Assembly: GCA_025363575.1 (NCBI GenBank)
Contig: JANYDM010000104.1
Span: 1-24,924, forward strand
DNA from: Betaproteobacteria bacterium
GTDB taxonomy: Bacteria > Pseudomonadota > Gammaproteobacteria > Burkholderiales > SG8-41
Length of the DNA stretch: 24,924 bases
Reading direction: 5' to 3'
The notes under the pieces: model-generated
Told to the model about the DNA's origin: nothing
The model's input: only the letters and a program-made list of their open reading frames with translations
Databases searched by the model: none
Program-made: the position numbers and the translations under genes
In this document: in pieces, positions 8,125-15,088 of the stretch
How the letters are laid out: the number at the start of each line of letters is the position of its first letter
Numbering within the stretch: position 1 is the first letter of the stretch

Positions 8125-8868
8125 ATGCAATTCGGTGCGATCATCATCGGCGACGAAATCATGTCCGGCAAGCGCCAGGACAAGCATATGGCACAGGTCA
8201 TCGCGACGCTCGGCGAGCGCGGCCTTGAGCTTGCCTGGTGCCAGTACCTGGCCGACGAGCCGGCATTGATAACCGCGACGCTCAAGCGCACGATGGCTAC
8301 AGCCGACGTCGTGTTCAGTTTTGGCGGCATCGGAGCGACGCCCGACGACCACACCCGACAATGTGCGGCGGACGCCGCGGGCGTCGAACTTCATCTGCAC
8401 CCTGACGCCGAAATCGAAATTCGCGGGCGCTTCGGCGCGGATATCACACCGCAGCGCCTCGCGATGGGCGAATTTCCGCGCGGCAGCCGCATCATTCCCA
8501 ATCCGTACAATCGAATTCCAGGTTTCAGCATGGATCATCACCATTTCGTGCCGGGATTTCCGCAGATGGCATGGCCGATGATGGCGTGGGTGCTCGACAA
8601 CTGGTACGCGGACCAGCACGCTGCCGGCAGCGTCGCCGAAGACGCCATCGTTGTGCGCGGCGCCGGCGAGAGCCAATTGATCGACCTTATGAATGCGACG
8701 CTGGCGAATTACCCCGGATTGAAGGTTTTCAGCCTGCCGCACATGAGCGAAACCGACCGCTATATCGAACTCGGCGTCCGCGGCGACGCGCAGCGGATCG
8801 CCGCTGCGATCGGTGAGATGAAGACGGGCGTGATCAAGCTGGGGTTTACGTGGGCAAAAACGCCCTGA
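8125..8868 (+). CDS. CinA N-terminal/MoCF (molybdopterin-binding) domain protein
   Basis: This 247-residue cytoplasmic protein starts with AIIIGDEIMSGKRQDKH and contains FSFGGIGATPDDHTR, the signature of the MoCF_biosynth fold shared by MoeA, MogA and the N-terminal half of CinA. It lacks the C-terminal nicotinamide-nucleotide amidase half of full CinA, which is common for this standalone subfamily, often labelled competence/damage-inducible protein A. The biochemical role of the standalone form is unclear; nucleotide or cofactor pyrophosphatase activity is possible from CinA work. The start is ATG 8125, with a weak purine stretch (GGCGGGAAA) upstream. The last codons are part of a 26-base tandem duplication that runs over the stop. 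A strong terminator follows at 8941-8976. Confidence 0.87.
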   Translation: MQFGAIIIGDEIMSGKRQDKHMAQVIATLGERGLELAWCQYLADEPALITATLKRTMATADVVFSFGGIGATPDDHTRQCAADAAGVELHLHPDAEIEIRGRFGADITPQRLAMGEFPRGSRIIPNPYNRIPGFSMDHHHFVPGFPQMAWPMMAWVLDNWYADQHAAGSVAEDAIVVRGAGESQLIDLMNATLANYPGLKVFSLPHMSETDRYIELGVRGDAQRIAAAIGEMKTGVIKLGFTWAKTP

Positions 8869-8899
8869 AGTTCACGTGGGCAAAAACGCCCTGACGTTC
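8846..8899. repeat. 26-base tandem duplication across a stop codon
   Basis: Two near-identical copies lie head to tail: 8848-8868 and 8874-8894 are identical over 21 bases, and the repeat period is 26. The first copy encodes the last residues TWAKTP and the stop of the MoCF protein. The second copy is just downstream and untranslated. It looks like a recent slippage or unequal-exchange duplication. Confidence 0.85.
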
Positions 8900-8940
8900 G
8901 TGCGCCGCGCACCTTGACCGGGTTGACTGCCGCAAGACGA

Positions 8941-8976
8941 AAAAAAGCCCCGGGCGATCACCCGGGGCTTTTGTTT
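8941..8976. terminator. Strong bidirectional intrinsic terminator
   Basis: AGCCCCGGG at 8946-8954 pairs perfectly with CCCGGGGCT at 8961-8969 around a 6-base loop. On the plus strand TTTTGTTT follows; on the minus strand the run of A at 8941-8946 gives a T-tract. It sits between the converging MoCF-domain gene (+) and phasin gene (-) and should terminate both. Confidence 0.93.
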
Positions 8977-8992
8977 GCTGCTGGAGCCGGAA

Positions 8993-9532
8993 TTAAGCGG
9001 CTTTTTTCTTCGTCGCGTGGACGGCCTGGGTCGTCGCGGCATCGACATTCGCCTGCGTCATTTCGGCGAACTGCTTGGCCGATTTGGACAGGTTGTCGTA
9101 GGCCGAATTGACCGCTGTGATCGCCGATTTGACGGCAGCAACGGCAACTTCAGAACCGGCCGGGGCCGATTTGACGACTTTGTCGAGGCTCGTCACGACT
9201 TGCTTATTGAACTCGGCGACCTGCTCTTCCACCAGCTTGTTGATTTCGGACTGGGTCGTCGCGGCAACGTCATATATGCTTTTGACGTAGCTGGTCGCTT
9301 TTTCGAGCGTCGGCTGGGCCAGCGTGTTTTTCAGCTGGGCGAATTCCTGCACGTCTTTGATTTCGGTGAAAGCTTTGGCTTGCTGGACGCCGTCGGCAAA
9401 CGCGCTTTTCGCGGTTTTCAGTTGCAGTTCGAGCATGCGCTCGGCGCCTTCGAGCGCGATACCGGCAAAACGGACAGCGGCTTCCAGATTGGCTTTATTC
9501 AGGGCCATCAACTGTTCGGGGGCTTGGAACAT
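8993..9532 (-). CDS. phaP: Phasin, polyhydroxyalkanoate granule-associated protein
   Basis: This 179-residue alpha-helical, cysteine-free protein has the phasin_2 layout: MFQAPEQLMALNKANLEAA at the N terminus, a long amphipathic middle rich in Ala, Gln, Lys and Glu, and an alanine-lysine tail ending KKKAA. Phasins coat intracellular polyhydroxybutyrate granules and control their size and number, so the organism very likely stores PHA. AAAGGAG at 9546-9540, eight bases before ATG 9532, is an excellent ribosome binding site. It is a single-gene unit with its own promoter and terminator. Regulation by a PhaR-type repressor is suggested by palindromic sites in the promoter. Length and composition match betaproteobacterial PhaP. 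Confidence 0.93.
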   Translation of the reverse strand: MFQAPEQLMALNKANLEAAVRFAGIALEGAERMLELQLKTAKSAFADGVQQAKAFTEIKDVQEFAQLKNTLAQPTLEKATSYVKSIYDVAATTQSEINKLVEEQVAEFNKQVVTSLDKVVKSAPAGSEVAVAAVKSAITAVNSAYDNLSKSAKQFAEMTQANVDAATTQAVHATKKKAA

Positions 9533-9568
9533 GTGTGTCTCCTTTAAATACGTTAAGAAATCAGATAT

Positions 9569-9585
9569 TTGCTACAATTGAGCAA
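9569..9585. promoter_or_regulatory. Palindrome TTGCT-N7-AGCAA in the phasin leader
   Basis: TTGCT at 9569-9573 and AGCAA at 9581-9585 are exact inverted copies around a 7-base AT-rich centre. The site lies about 30-47 bases downstream of the predicted phasin transcription start, in a place suited to repressor binding or leader structure. Confidence 0.4.
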
Positions 9586-9605
9586 TTACGAATTCGTTGG
9601 AATGT

Positions 9606-9614
9606 TGCATCGCA
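9606..9614. promoter_or_regulatory. Candidate PhaR-type operator TGC-N3-GCA at the phasin start site
   Basis: TGCATCGCA lies immediately downstream of the phasin -10 box, overlapping the expected transcription start. As I recall, Paracoccus PhaR recognises TGC-rich palindromes of the CTGC-N3-GCAG form. A repressor here would block initiation until granules titrate it away. Confidence 0.45.
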
Positions 9615-9622
9615 CAATTCAA

Positions 9623-9650
9623 ATTATAAGGGCTGGGGTGGCGAAGTCAA
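9623..9650 (-). promoter_or_regulatory. Sigma70 promoter of the phasin gene
   Basis: Reading the minus strand, TTGACT (9650-9645) and a perfect TATAAT (9628-9623) are separated by 16 bases. Transcription would start near 9616, giving a leader of about 84 bases before ATG 9532. This is the best promoter match that I found in the window. Confidence 0.75.
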
Positions 9651-9671
9651 GCCTCTGGGCCAAATATTTAT

Positions 9672-9680
9672 TGCAGCGCA
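9672..9680. promoter_or_regulatory. Second TGC-N3-GCA site between the phasin and mla promoters
   Basis: TGCAGCGCA has the same form as the site at 9606-9614 and lies 66 bases from it, upstream of the phasin -35 and 29 bases upstream of the mla -35. Paired sites could allow looping or joint control of the two divergent promoters. Confidence 0.4.
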
Positions 9681-9708
9681 TCAAATCGGCAAATGAATGG
9701 GCAAGGTT

Positions 9709-9737
9709 TTGACTTATTAAGGCGGGGCGGTTAGGAT
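9709..9737 (+). promoter_or_regulatory. Sigma70 promoter of the mla-type operon
   Basis: TTGACT at 9709-9714 and TAGGAT at 9732-9737 have the ideal 17-base spacing. The predicted start is near 9744, about 65 bases before ATG 9809. Confidence 0.6.
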
Positions 9738-9808
9738 AAAAACGTTTCCCAATCAGGTAGCTACAGTCGGGGAGGGCCGGCACTACCATTTAAAATAAGC
9801 ACTCACTT

Positions 9809-10951
9809 ATGCCGCAAGCCGCGTCCGAGGCATTGCTTGAGCCTGAGGTCAAACTGGTGACGTCGCCCGGCCGCGCGCGCAGCCTCGTCCTGAGCGGGGC
9901 ATGGAATTTGCGCGGGTTGGAACGACGCATGGCCGAATTGACGCCGCGTCTCGCCGAATACGCGGCAGACAAAGGTTCGCTGTGGGATCTGAGCGCGGTC
10001 GATGTCATTGATCACGCGGGCGCAATGTTGTTGTGGCGTGCGTGGGGCCGGCAACGTGCCGCTAACGTCACACTGAAACCGGAACACGAGACGGTTTTCA
10101 ATCATTTGGCTAGTACCGCGGACCGGAGCGCTGTTGCGCCCGTAAGAGACCCGCTATGGATCGTGACCGCGGTCGGTCGCAAAGTGATCGGAGTGCTTGA
10201 GCACTCGATCACCATTCTTACGGTGCTGGGCCAGGTACTGCTCGACATTGCTTACCTGATGCGCAGTCCGTCACGTATCCCGTGGCGTGAAATTTCTTCC
10301 AATGTGTACCGCACCGGTACCCAGGCGCTTGGCATCACGGCGCTGGTGGGCTTCCTGGTCGGCGTCGTTCTTTCGTACCTGTCGGCGCAGCAGTTGAAGT
10401 TGTTCGGGGCGGACGCGTTCATCGTGAATATCCTCGGCATCAGCGTCATACGCGAACTGGGTCCGGTCCTGGCCGCGATCCTGATCGCCGGGCGTTCGGG
10501 TTCGGCCATCACCGCGCAGCTGGGCGTCATGCGCGTCACGCAGGAACTCGACGCCATGGCCGTGATGGGCATACCGCAGACCTTGCGCCTGATACTGCCG
10601 AAGATGCTTGCGCTCGCCATCTCCATGCCTTTGATCGTACTCTGGACCAACTCCGTTGCGCTGATGGGCGGCATGGTCTCCGCCCAGGCGGAGCTCGGTA
10701 TCGGCTATATCTATTTCTTATCCAGCCTGCCGGACTCCGTGCCCATCGCCAATCTATGGCTGGGCCTGGGCAAGGGTGTAGTGTTTGGCTTCATGATTGC
10801 GCTGGTGGCCTGCCATTTCGGCCTGCGCATCGAGCCCAACACCGAGAGTCTGGGCATCGGCACGACCAATTCGGTGGTCACGTCGATCACGGTCGTTATC
10901 ATCGTCGACGCGATATTCGCGATCGTGTTCAAGGACATCGGGATCAGCTGA
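9809..10951 (+). CDS. mlaE: STAS-MlaE fusion, lipid ABC transporter permease
   Basis: This is the permease of an Mla-type (MCE) phospholipid ABC transporter in the inner membrane. Residues 1 to about 115 form a STAS-like domain (LSGAWNLRGLERRMAEL, then SAVDVIDHAGAMLLWRAWG), the role that the separate MlaB protein plays in E. coli. Residues 125-380 are the MlaE/YrbE permease with about six helices and the signature INILGISVIRELGPVLAAILIAGRSGSAITAQLG (seen as IVNILGISVIRELGPVLAA). ATG 9809 has no strong ribosome binding site; the start is supported by frame, by the promoter at 9709-9737 and by the complete STAS fold. The TGA stop overlaps the ATG of the ATPase gene by one base, a translational-coupling arrangement. 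The 380-residue length fits the fused form. Confidence 0.92.
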   Translation: MPQAASEALLEPEVKLVTSPGRARSLVLSGAWNLRGLERRMAELTPRLAEYAADKGSLWDLSAVDVIDHAGAMLLWRAWGRQRAANVTLKPEHETVFNHLASTADRSAVAPVRDPLWIVTAVGRKVIGVLEHSITILTVLGQVLLDIAYLMRSPSRIPWREISSNVYRTGTQALGITALVGFLVGVVLSYLSAQQLKLFGADAFIVNILGISVIRELGPVLAAILIAGRSGSAITAQLGVMRVTQELDAMAVMGIPQTLRLILPKMLALAISMPLIVLWTNSVALMGGMVSAQAELGIGYIYFLSSLPDSVPIANLWLGLGKGVVFGFMIALVACHFGLRIEPNTESLGIGTTNSVVTSITVVIIVDAIFAIVFKDIGIS

Positions 10952-11745
10952 TGGAAGACTGCATCATCGAGGTCAAGGGGCTGTGGACGCAATTCGGCGA
11001 CAACGTCGTTCATCGCGACATCGACCTGTGCGTGCGGCGCGGAGAAATAATGTCGCTGGTCGGCGGCTCCGGCAGCGGCAAGACCACCATGCTGCGCCAG
11101 ATGCTCGGGCTCGAGCGGCCGACGCGCGGCGACGTGCGCGTATTCGGCGTTTCATTGCACGGCAGCGGCGCGGCGCAGTTACGCAAGCTGCGCGACCGCT
11201 GGGGCATGCTGTTCCAGGAGGGCGCCTTGTTCAGCGCGCTCACGGTCTACGACAACATCGCACTGCCGCTGCGCGAACTGCGCGCGCTCGACGAAGAGCT
11301 GATCCACGATCTGGTCATGATGAAACTCGACATGGTCGGCATCGAGCCGCGCCACGCCAGCAAAATGCCGGCCGAGCTTTCGGGCGGCATGGTCAAGCGT
11401 ATCGCGCTCGCCCGCTCGCTCGCGCTCGAGCCGGAGTTGCTGTTCCTCGACGAGCCGACCGCCGGCCTCGACCCTGACCGCAGCGAAAGCTTCGTTTCGC
11501 TGATCAAGGAGCTGCACCGCGAGCTCAACCTCACGGTGGTCATGGTCACCCACGATCTCGATACGCTGGTGGCGCTGTCGGACCGTGTCGCGGTATTGTG
11601 CGACCAGCGGCTCGAAATCGTCGGCACGCTGGATGAAGTCGTCGCCAATACTCATCCGTTCATCTGCAATTTCTTCATGGGCGAGCGCGGGCGGCGCGCG
11701 CTCGAGGCGGTCAGGGCGGTCAAGGCCATAGTGTCTATGACCTGA
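10951..11745 (+). CDS. mlaF: MlaF-type ABC transporter ATPase
   Basis: This 264-residue cytoplasmic ATPase drives the MCE lipid transporter. Walker A GGSGSGKTT is at residues 38-46, the Q-loop in MLFQEGALF, the signature LSGGM at 143-147, Walker B LLFLDEPTAGLD with D167-E168, and the switch histidine in MVTHDLDT. The LSGGM signature and the QEGALFSALTVYDN stretch are typical of MlaF/Ttg2A. The chosen ATG at 10951 shares its A with the stop of the permease gene (TGATG). An in-frame ATG at 10756 lies inside the permease gene and is not the start. The gene is followed 34 bases later by the MCE protein. Confidence 0.95.
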   Translation: MEDCIIEVKGLWTQFGDNVVHRDIDLCVRRGEIMSLVGGSGSGKTTMLRQMLGLERPTRGDVRVFGVSLHGSGAAQLRKLRDRWGMLFQEGALFSALTVYDNIALPLRELRALDEELIHDLVMMKLDMVGIEPRHASKMPAELSGGMVKRIALARSLALEPELLFLDEPTAGLDPDRSESFVSLIKELHRELNLTVVMVTHDLDTLVALSDRVAVLCDQRLEIVGTLDEVVANTHPFICNFFMGERGRRALEAVRAVKAIVSMT

Positions 11746-11779
11746 ACACGGGCATTTGCAGTTTTAAGGGGAATTCACC

Positions 11780-12703
11780 ATGGAAAACAGGGCGCATGCG
11801 CTGGCGGCAGGCTTGTTCACGTTGCTGCTGGGCATCGGAGTCGTAGCCGCGGCATTGTGGTTTGGCGGCGATACCGTGCAGAACGAGGAATACCTGCTGG
11901 TGTCGCGCCACCCGGTGTCCGGGCTGAACGCGCAGGCGCCGGTGCGCTACCGCGGCGTAACCGTTGGCAAGGTGCTCGACATCAAGTTCGACCAGCAAGA
12001 GCTGCGCGCAATTCTGGTCAAGATACAGGTGCAGACCGGCACGCCTTTGACCGAGGGCACGTTCGCACAACTAGGCTCGCAGGGCGTTACCGGTCTCGCC
12101 TATGTAATGCTCGATGATGACGGGAAAAAGCCCGCGCCTCTCAAGAGCGACGCCGGTCAGCTCGCGCGTATCGAGGTGCGACCGTCGTTCATCGACAGCG
12201 TAAGCGATTCGGGCCAGGAAATGATCGTGAGGATCAATCAGGCAGCGAAACGCGTCGACGAACTGCTGAGCGACGATAATCAGAAACAACTTGTCACTAC
12301 CATGCGGCATCTCGACAACGCGACCGATAAATTCGCGTCGCTGGCGACGACGATGGAGCCGGCGATCAAGGCGCTGCCCGCGCTGCTCAACGACGCCGGC
12401 ATCGTGTTAAAGCGCGCCGATACGCTGTTTGCGAACGTCAACCAGCGCGTCGAAGCCTTCGAGCGCGCGGCCAACAGCGCCGAGCAGTTCGCGGCCAGCG
12501 GCAACGCGCTCGCCGATACGATGCTGACGGAATCGGTGCCGCGGCTCAATGTGCTGCTCGAAGACGTGCAGCGCTCGTCGCGCGGGCTCGAGCGCCTGCT
12601 TAACGAAATCAACGAGCAGCCGCATAGCTTCATCTTCGGTCGCAATCCGGCGCCGCCGGGTCCCGGGGAGCCGGGCTTTGCAGCGCAACGGAGTGCCAAA
12701 TGA
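11780..12703 (+). CDS. mlaD: MlaD/MCE-domain substrate-binding protein
   Basis: This 307-residue protein is anchored by one N-terminal helix (about residues 8-30) with the rest in the periplasm. The MCE domain spans about 38-115 (VSGLNAQAPVRYRGVTVGKV, GVTGLAYVML). A long helical, coiled-coil-like region at 140-285 probably extends the MCE ring into a tunnel. A proline-glycine-rich tail follows the motif HSFIFGRNPAPPGPGEPGF, typical of betaproteobacterial MCE proteins. It would form a hexamer that carries phospholipid between the membranes. AAGGGG at 11766-11771, eight bases before ATG 11780, is a good ribosome binding site. The stop overlaps the start of the lipoprotein gene (ATGA). Confidence 0.93.
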   Translation: MENRAHALAAGLFTLLLGIGVVAAALWFGGDTVQNEEYLLVSRHPVSGLNAQAPVRYRGVTVGKVLDIKFDQQELRAILVKIQVQTGTPLTEGTFAQLGSQGVTGLAYVMLDDDGKKPAPLKSDAGQLARIEVRPSFIDSVSDSGQEMIVRINQAAKRVDELLSDDNQKQLVTTMRHLDNATDKFASLATTMEPAIKALPALLNDAGIVLKRADTLFANVNQRVEAFERAANSAEQFAASGNALADTMLTESVPRLNVLLEDVQRSSRGLERLLNEINEQPHSFIFGRNPAPPGPGEPGFAAQRSAK

Positions 12704-13317
12704 AAATTACCGTCCTCATCGCGTTGTTTTTCCTTCCGTTGGCAGCCTGCTCGCTGGGGCCGGACAAGAAGGACACCCCCGCAGCTTATGATCTGGGTGC
12801 AGCGCCGGCGCCTGTTGCGGTACAGCCGCGGCTGCGTGCCAGCGTGTTGGTGCACGCGGTCGCGGCGCCCGGATGGCTTGACTCCAATCTCATCGTATAC
12901 CGGCTGAAGTATCAGGATGGCGCGCGCCAGTTGACTTACGCGAACAGCCGCTGGGCGGCGCCTGCGGCGGCCTTGCTCACGGAGCGGTTGCGCGCACGGC
13001 TTGCCGCAGCCAGCGATGCCGGCATCATCGGCAGCGCCGACAGCGCGCGCGCGGACTTTGCGCTGCGCGTCGAGCTCGAGGATTTCAGCCAGATTTTCGA
13101 TGCGGTCGACAGAAGCCGCGCAGTGGTCATCGCCCGCGCCAGCATCATTAATGTAGCGCAGCGCACGCTGCGCGCGCAGAAAACATTTTCCATCGACAAG
13201 CCGGCGGCGACTGCCAACGCCGAAGGGGGCGTGAGCGCGCTGGCGGAAGCCGGCGGCGAATTGATCGATGCAGTCGTCGCATGGACGGCGGCCAGCATCG
13301 CACAGGACAAAAAATAG
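12700..13317 (+). CDS. ABC-transport auxiliary lipoprotein (PqiC/YmbA-like)
   Basis: This is a 205-residue lipoprotein. The signal sequence MKITVLIALFFLPLAAC ends in a lipobox with the lipidated cysteine at residue 17; Ser at +2 fits sorting to the outer membrane. The mature part, with LRASVLVHAVAAPGWLDSNLIVYRL, YANSRWAAPAAALLTERL and DFALRVELEDFSQIFD, matches the ABC-type transport auxiliary (DUF330/PqiC) fold. PqiC-like partners receive MCE-protein cargo at the outer membrane. ATG 12700 overlaps the stop of the MCE gene by four bases, so the two are translationally coupled. This lipoprotein takes the position that the periplasmic carrier MlaC has in E. coli. Specific function is inferred from family and position. 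Confidence 0.88.
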   Translation: MKITVLIALFFLPLAACSLGPDKKDTPAAYDLGAAPAPVAVQPRLRASVLVHAVAAPGWLDSNLIVYRLKYQDGARQLTYANSRWAAPAAALLTERLRARLAAASDAGIIGSADSARADFALRVELEDFSQIFDAVDRSRAVVIARASIINVAQRTLRAQKTFSIDKPAATANAEGGVSALAEAGGELIDAVVAWTAASIAQDKK

Positions 13318-13346
13318 GCAGCGACCGCTCCGCACGAGCGACCAGC

Positions 13347-13688
13347 ATGACAGACACGCTTTTTTCTAAAATCATCGACCGGAAAATACCGGCCGACATC
13401 GTTTACGAGGACGAGCTGTGCCTCGCGTTCCGCGACGTCAATCCGCAGGCGCCCGTGCACATTTTGCTCGTGCCGAAGAAGCCGGTCGATATGCTGTCGA
13501 ACGCGACAAAGGATGACCAGGCGTTGCTGGGCCACATGCTGCTTGTCGCGGGCAAGATCACACGCGAGCTGAAAATCGACGGCGCTTTTCGCCTCGTTAT
13601 CAACAACGGCAAGGAAGGCGGCCAGGCCGTGTTTCATCTGCACATGCATATTCTGGCGGGCCGCAAGTTTCAATGGCCGCCGGGGTGA
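13347..13688 (+). CDS. HIT-family (histidine triad) nucleotide-binding protein
   Basis: This 113-residue cytoplasmic protein belongs to the HINT branch of the HIT superfamily, hydrolases of purine nucleoside phosphoramidates. It has IIDRKIPADIVYEDE near the N terminus, VHILLVPKKP in the core, and the catalytic triad motif HLHMHIL with H97, H99 and H101. I chose ATG 13347 because HINT proteins begin a few residues before this core; the upstream in-frame ATG at 13281 would overlap the lipoprotein gene and add unrelated residues. The ribosome binding site is weak. It follows the lipoprotein gene after 29 bases and may be read through from the mla operon, though a functional link is not obvious. 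Confidence 0.93.
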   Translation: MTDTLFSKIIDRKIPADIVYEDELCLAFRDVNPQAPVHILLVPKKPVDMLSNATKDDQALLGHMLLVAGKITRELKIDGAFRLVINNGKEGGQAVFHLHMHILAGRKFQWPPG

Positions 13689-13760
13689 ATGCGGACCGGC
13701 TTGCCACGCTGGGTTTGCCGGGCTGTTGCATAGCCGCCGGTGTCGCGGACAGATGGATCG

Positions 13761-13808
13761 CGAAAAAGAAAATCGGCATCCCGTTTGATTACGGCGGAAT
13801 GCCGATTT
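13761..13808 (-). terminator. Intrinsic terminator of the small membrane-protein gene
   Basis: AAATCGGCAT at 13770-13779 and ATGCCGATTT at 13799-13808 form a perfect 10-base stem with a 19-base loop. On the minus strand it is followed by TTCTTTTTC, a T-rich tract, so it should terminate minus-strand transcripts ending after 13845. On the plus strand there is no T-tract, but it may still help end HIT-gene transcripts. Confidence 0.65.
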
Positions 13809-13844
13809 CACGCCGCGCAGCTCTTGCGCGCGGGATGAAGCTGT

Positions 13845-14021
13845 CTAGCGTTCGATACCGGAATCGTTCTTATCGTGCAAAGTCATGAGGTCCATGCCTT
13901 CGATCCACACATTGGGGCAAAGGAAACCCGCGCTGGCGATAAAAATAAACAGTCGGCCAAAACGCGCGGCATCCCATGGCGCGCCTTTGCCGGCGGCGGA
14001 TATTTTGGATTGTTCCATCAT
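13845..14021 (-). CDS. Small single-pass membrane protein (58 residues), unknown function
   Basis: This short gene is supported by AAGGAG at 14030-14025 directly before two consecutive ATG codons (14021 and 14018) and by a terminator after its TAG. The protein begins MMEQSKISAAGKG, has one hydrophobic helix at about residues 21-40 (FGRLFIFIASAGFLCPNVWI) and ends with a polar tail EGMDLMTLHDKNDSGIER. The second ATG, seven bases from GGAG, may be the true start. I do not recognise the family. It lies 137 bases downstream of the creatininase-family gene on the same strand, with a hairpin in between, so it may be the last gene of that operon or expressed separately. Confidence 0.6.
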   Translation of the reverse strand: MMEQSKISAAGKGAPWDAARFGRLFIFIASAGFLCPNVWIEGMDLMTLHDKNDSGIER

Positions 14022-14046
14022 GATCTCCTTGAAGTGACCACGATGA

Positions 14047-14070
14047 CCGCCTCGTGGCAGAGCGAGGCGG
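14047..14070. repeat. Perfect 8-base hairpin between the creatininase and small-protein genes
   Basis: CCGCCTCG at 14047-14054 pairs with CGAGGCGG at 14063-14070 around an 8-base loop. There is no T-tract. It could attenuate or stabilise the transcript between the two minus-strand genes. Confidence 0.45.
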
Positions 14071-14158
14071 AAGGGTGCGCGGGGAGGCTCGACTGAAGCT
14101 TACGGGCTGGCCTCTTCGACCGGAACCCTGAATATACACCGTACGGCCCCGCCGGCGT

Positions 14159-14962
14159 TCAGCCGGCGATCTTGAGATGCTTGATCTCCGCGGTGCCGCC
14201 CTGGGCTTCGTCCAGCATGCGGAAGATGTCCGTCGCCTCTTTCGCTATGGCATCCGCGATGTCATTGAGCATCTTCTGTCCTTTGACGACAGTGGCATGC
14301 TCGGGCGCGCCGTACCAGCCTGTTTCGGCGATGGTGCGGATATCGGTCAGCACGGGCTGGTAACTGCGCGTGCGGCGCAGCTTGTCCCATTTGCGCCCGC
14401 GAGAGTGGTCCGACGAATAGTCGATGCGGTCGAGATGCACGAGATCGGGACGGTACGCAAGCACGGCAAGCGCCTCGATTTCGCCGCCATGCGTGAGGCC
14501 GCCGCAGTCGTGGCCGTAAAGCTCCGCGGCGACATAACAAGCCTGCACGGTGAGCACCGTCATGCCATGCTCGCGATGTAGCGCTTCGGAGGCGATCGCG
14601 AGCGACGGAATATTGCCTTCGTGCCAGTTGATGATGAGCAGGTATTTCGCGCCGTGCTGCGCGGTCGACTGGCACGTTTCGATCACGACACGCATGTAGG
14701 TGTCGGTCGACAGCGTAATAGTGCCTTCGAACGGCATATGCATGGGCGTCACGCCGAACGGCGTCGCCGGCAGCAGCAGACCGTCCATGCGCTCGGCGAC
14801 CGCGTTGCCAATGACCTGGCTTGCGTAGATGTCGGTGCCGGTGGGCAGGTGCGGGCCGTGCTGCTCAACGCTGCCGGCGGGCAGAATAACGAGCGGGTTT
14901 TTCTTGAGCTGCTGCGCAACCTCGGGTTGCGTGAGGTCGATGAAATGGCGGGTGGGTAACAT
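14159..14962 (-). CDS. Creatininase-family amidohydrolase
   Basis: This 267-residue cytoplasmic metal-dependent amidohydrolase belongs to the creatininase / MftE / FAPy-deformylase superfamily. The metal-binding set appears complete: E33 and H35 in GSVEQHGPHLP, D44 in TDIY, H114 in NWHEGN (the family usually shows NGHGGN) and E161 in THGGEIE. Members open cyclic amides or cleave formamides; the substrate here is unknown and need not be creatinine. AAGGAG eight bases before ATG 14962 is a strong ribosome binding site. It follows the Gfo/Idh/MocA and TctC genes on the same strand, a context that suggests breakdown of an imported nitrogen-containing or carboxylated compound. The 126-base gap upstream carries an inverted-repeat element. 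Confidence 0.9.
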   Translation of the reverse strand: MLPTRHFIDLTQPEVAQQLKKNPLVILPAGSVEQHGPHLPTGTDIYASQVIGNAVAERMDGLLLPATPFGVTPMHMPFEGTITLSTDTYMRVVIETCQSTAQHGAKYLLIINWHEGNIPSLAIASEALHREHGMTVLTVQACYVAAELYGHDCGGLTHGGEIEALAVLAYRPDLVHLDRIDYSSDHSRGRKWDKLRRTRSYQPVLTDIRTIAETGWYGAPEHATVVKGQKMLNDIADAIAKEATDIFRMLDEAQGGTAEIKHLKIAG

Positions 14963-14992
14963 GCGCGTGCTCCTTAAAAGCGAAAAGCGTTA

Positions 14993-15083
14993 GCTACAGA
15001 GAGCACCGGTTTCACAGAGAAAAATAAGTCAATCTGGAATTACCGATTGTTGTGTTTTGCATTTCTCTGTGATCTCTGTGGTT
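14993..15083. repeat. Inverted-repeat element with CACAGAGA/TCTCTGTG arms
   Basis: TCACAGAGAAA at 15012-15022 and TTTCTCTGTGA at 15062-15072 are perfect 11-base inverted copies, and an outer pair ACAGAGA (14996-15002) / TCTCTGT (15073-15079) extends the symmetry. The centre is AT-rich. It fills the gap between the Gfo/Idh/MocA stop and the creatininase ribosome binding site. It resembles dispersed palindromic repeats seen in environmental proteobacteria, but copy number cannot be judged here. Confidence 0.6.
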
Positions 15084-15088
15084 TGCCT

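Noticed and set aside
12280..13335. 351-residue minus-strand frame opposite mlaD and the lipoprotein gene
   Set aside because: It is antisense to two overlapping genes with clear domains and has no recognisable fold.
13870..14139. 89-residue minus-strand frame overlapping the small membrane protein
   Set aside because: It uses a different frame from the one that has AAGGAG and two ATG starts; its composition is arginine-rich and it has no ribosome binding site.
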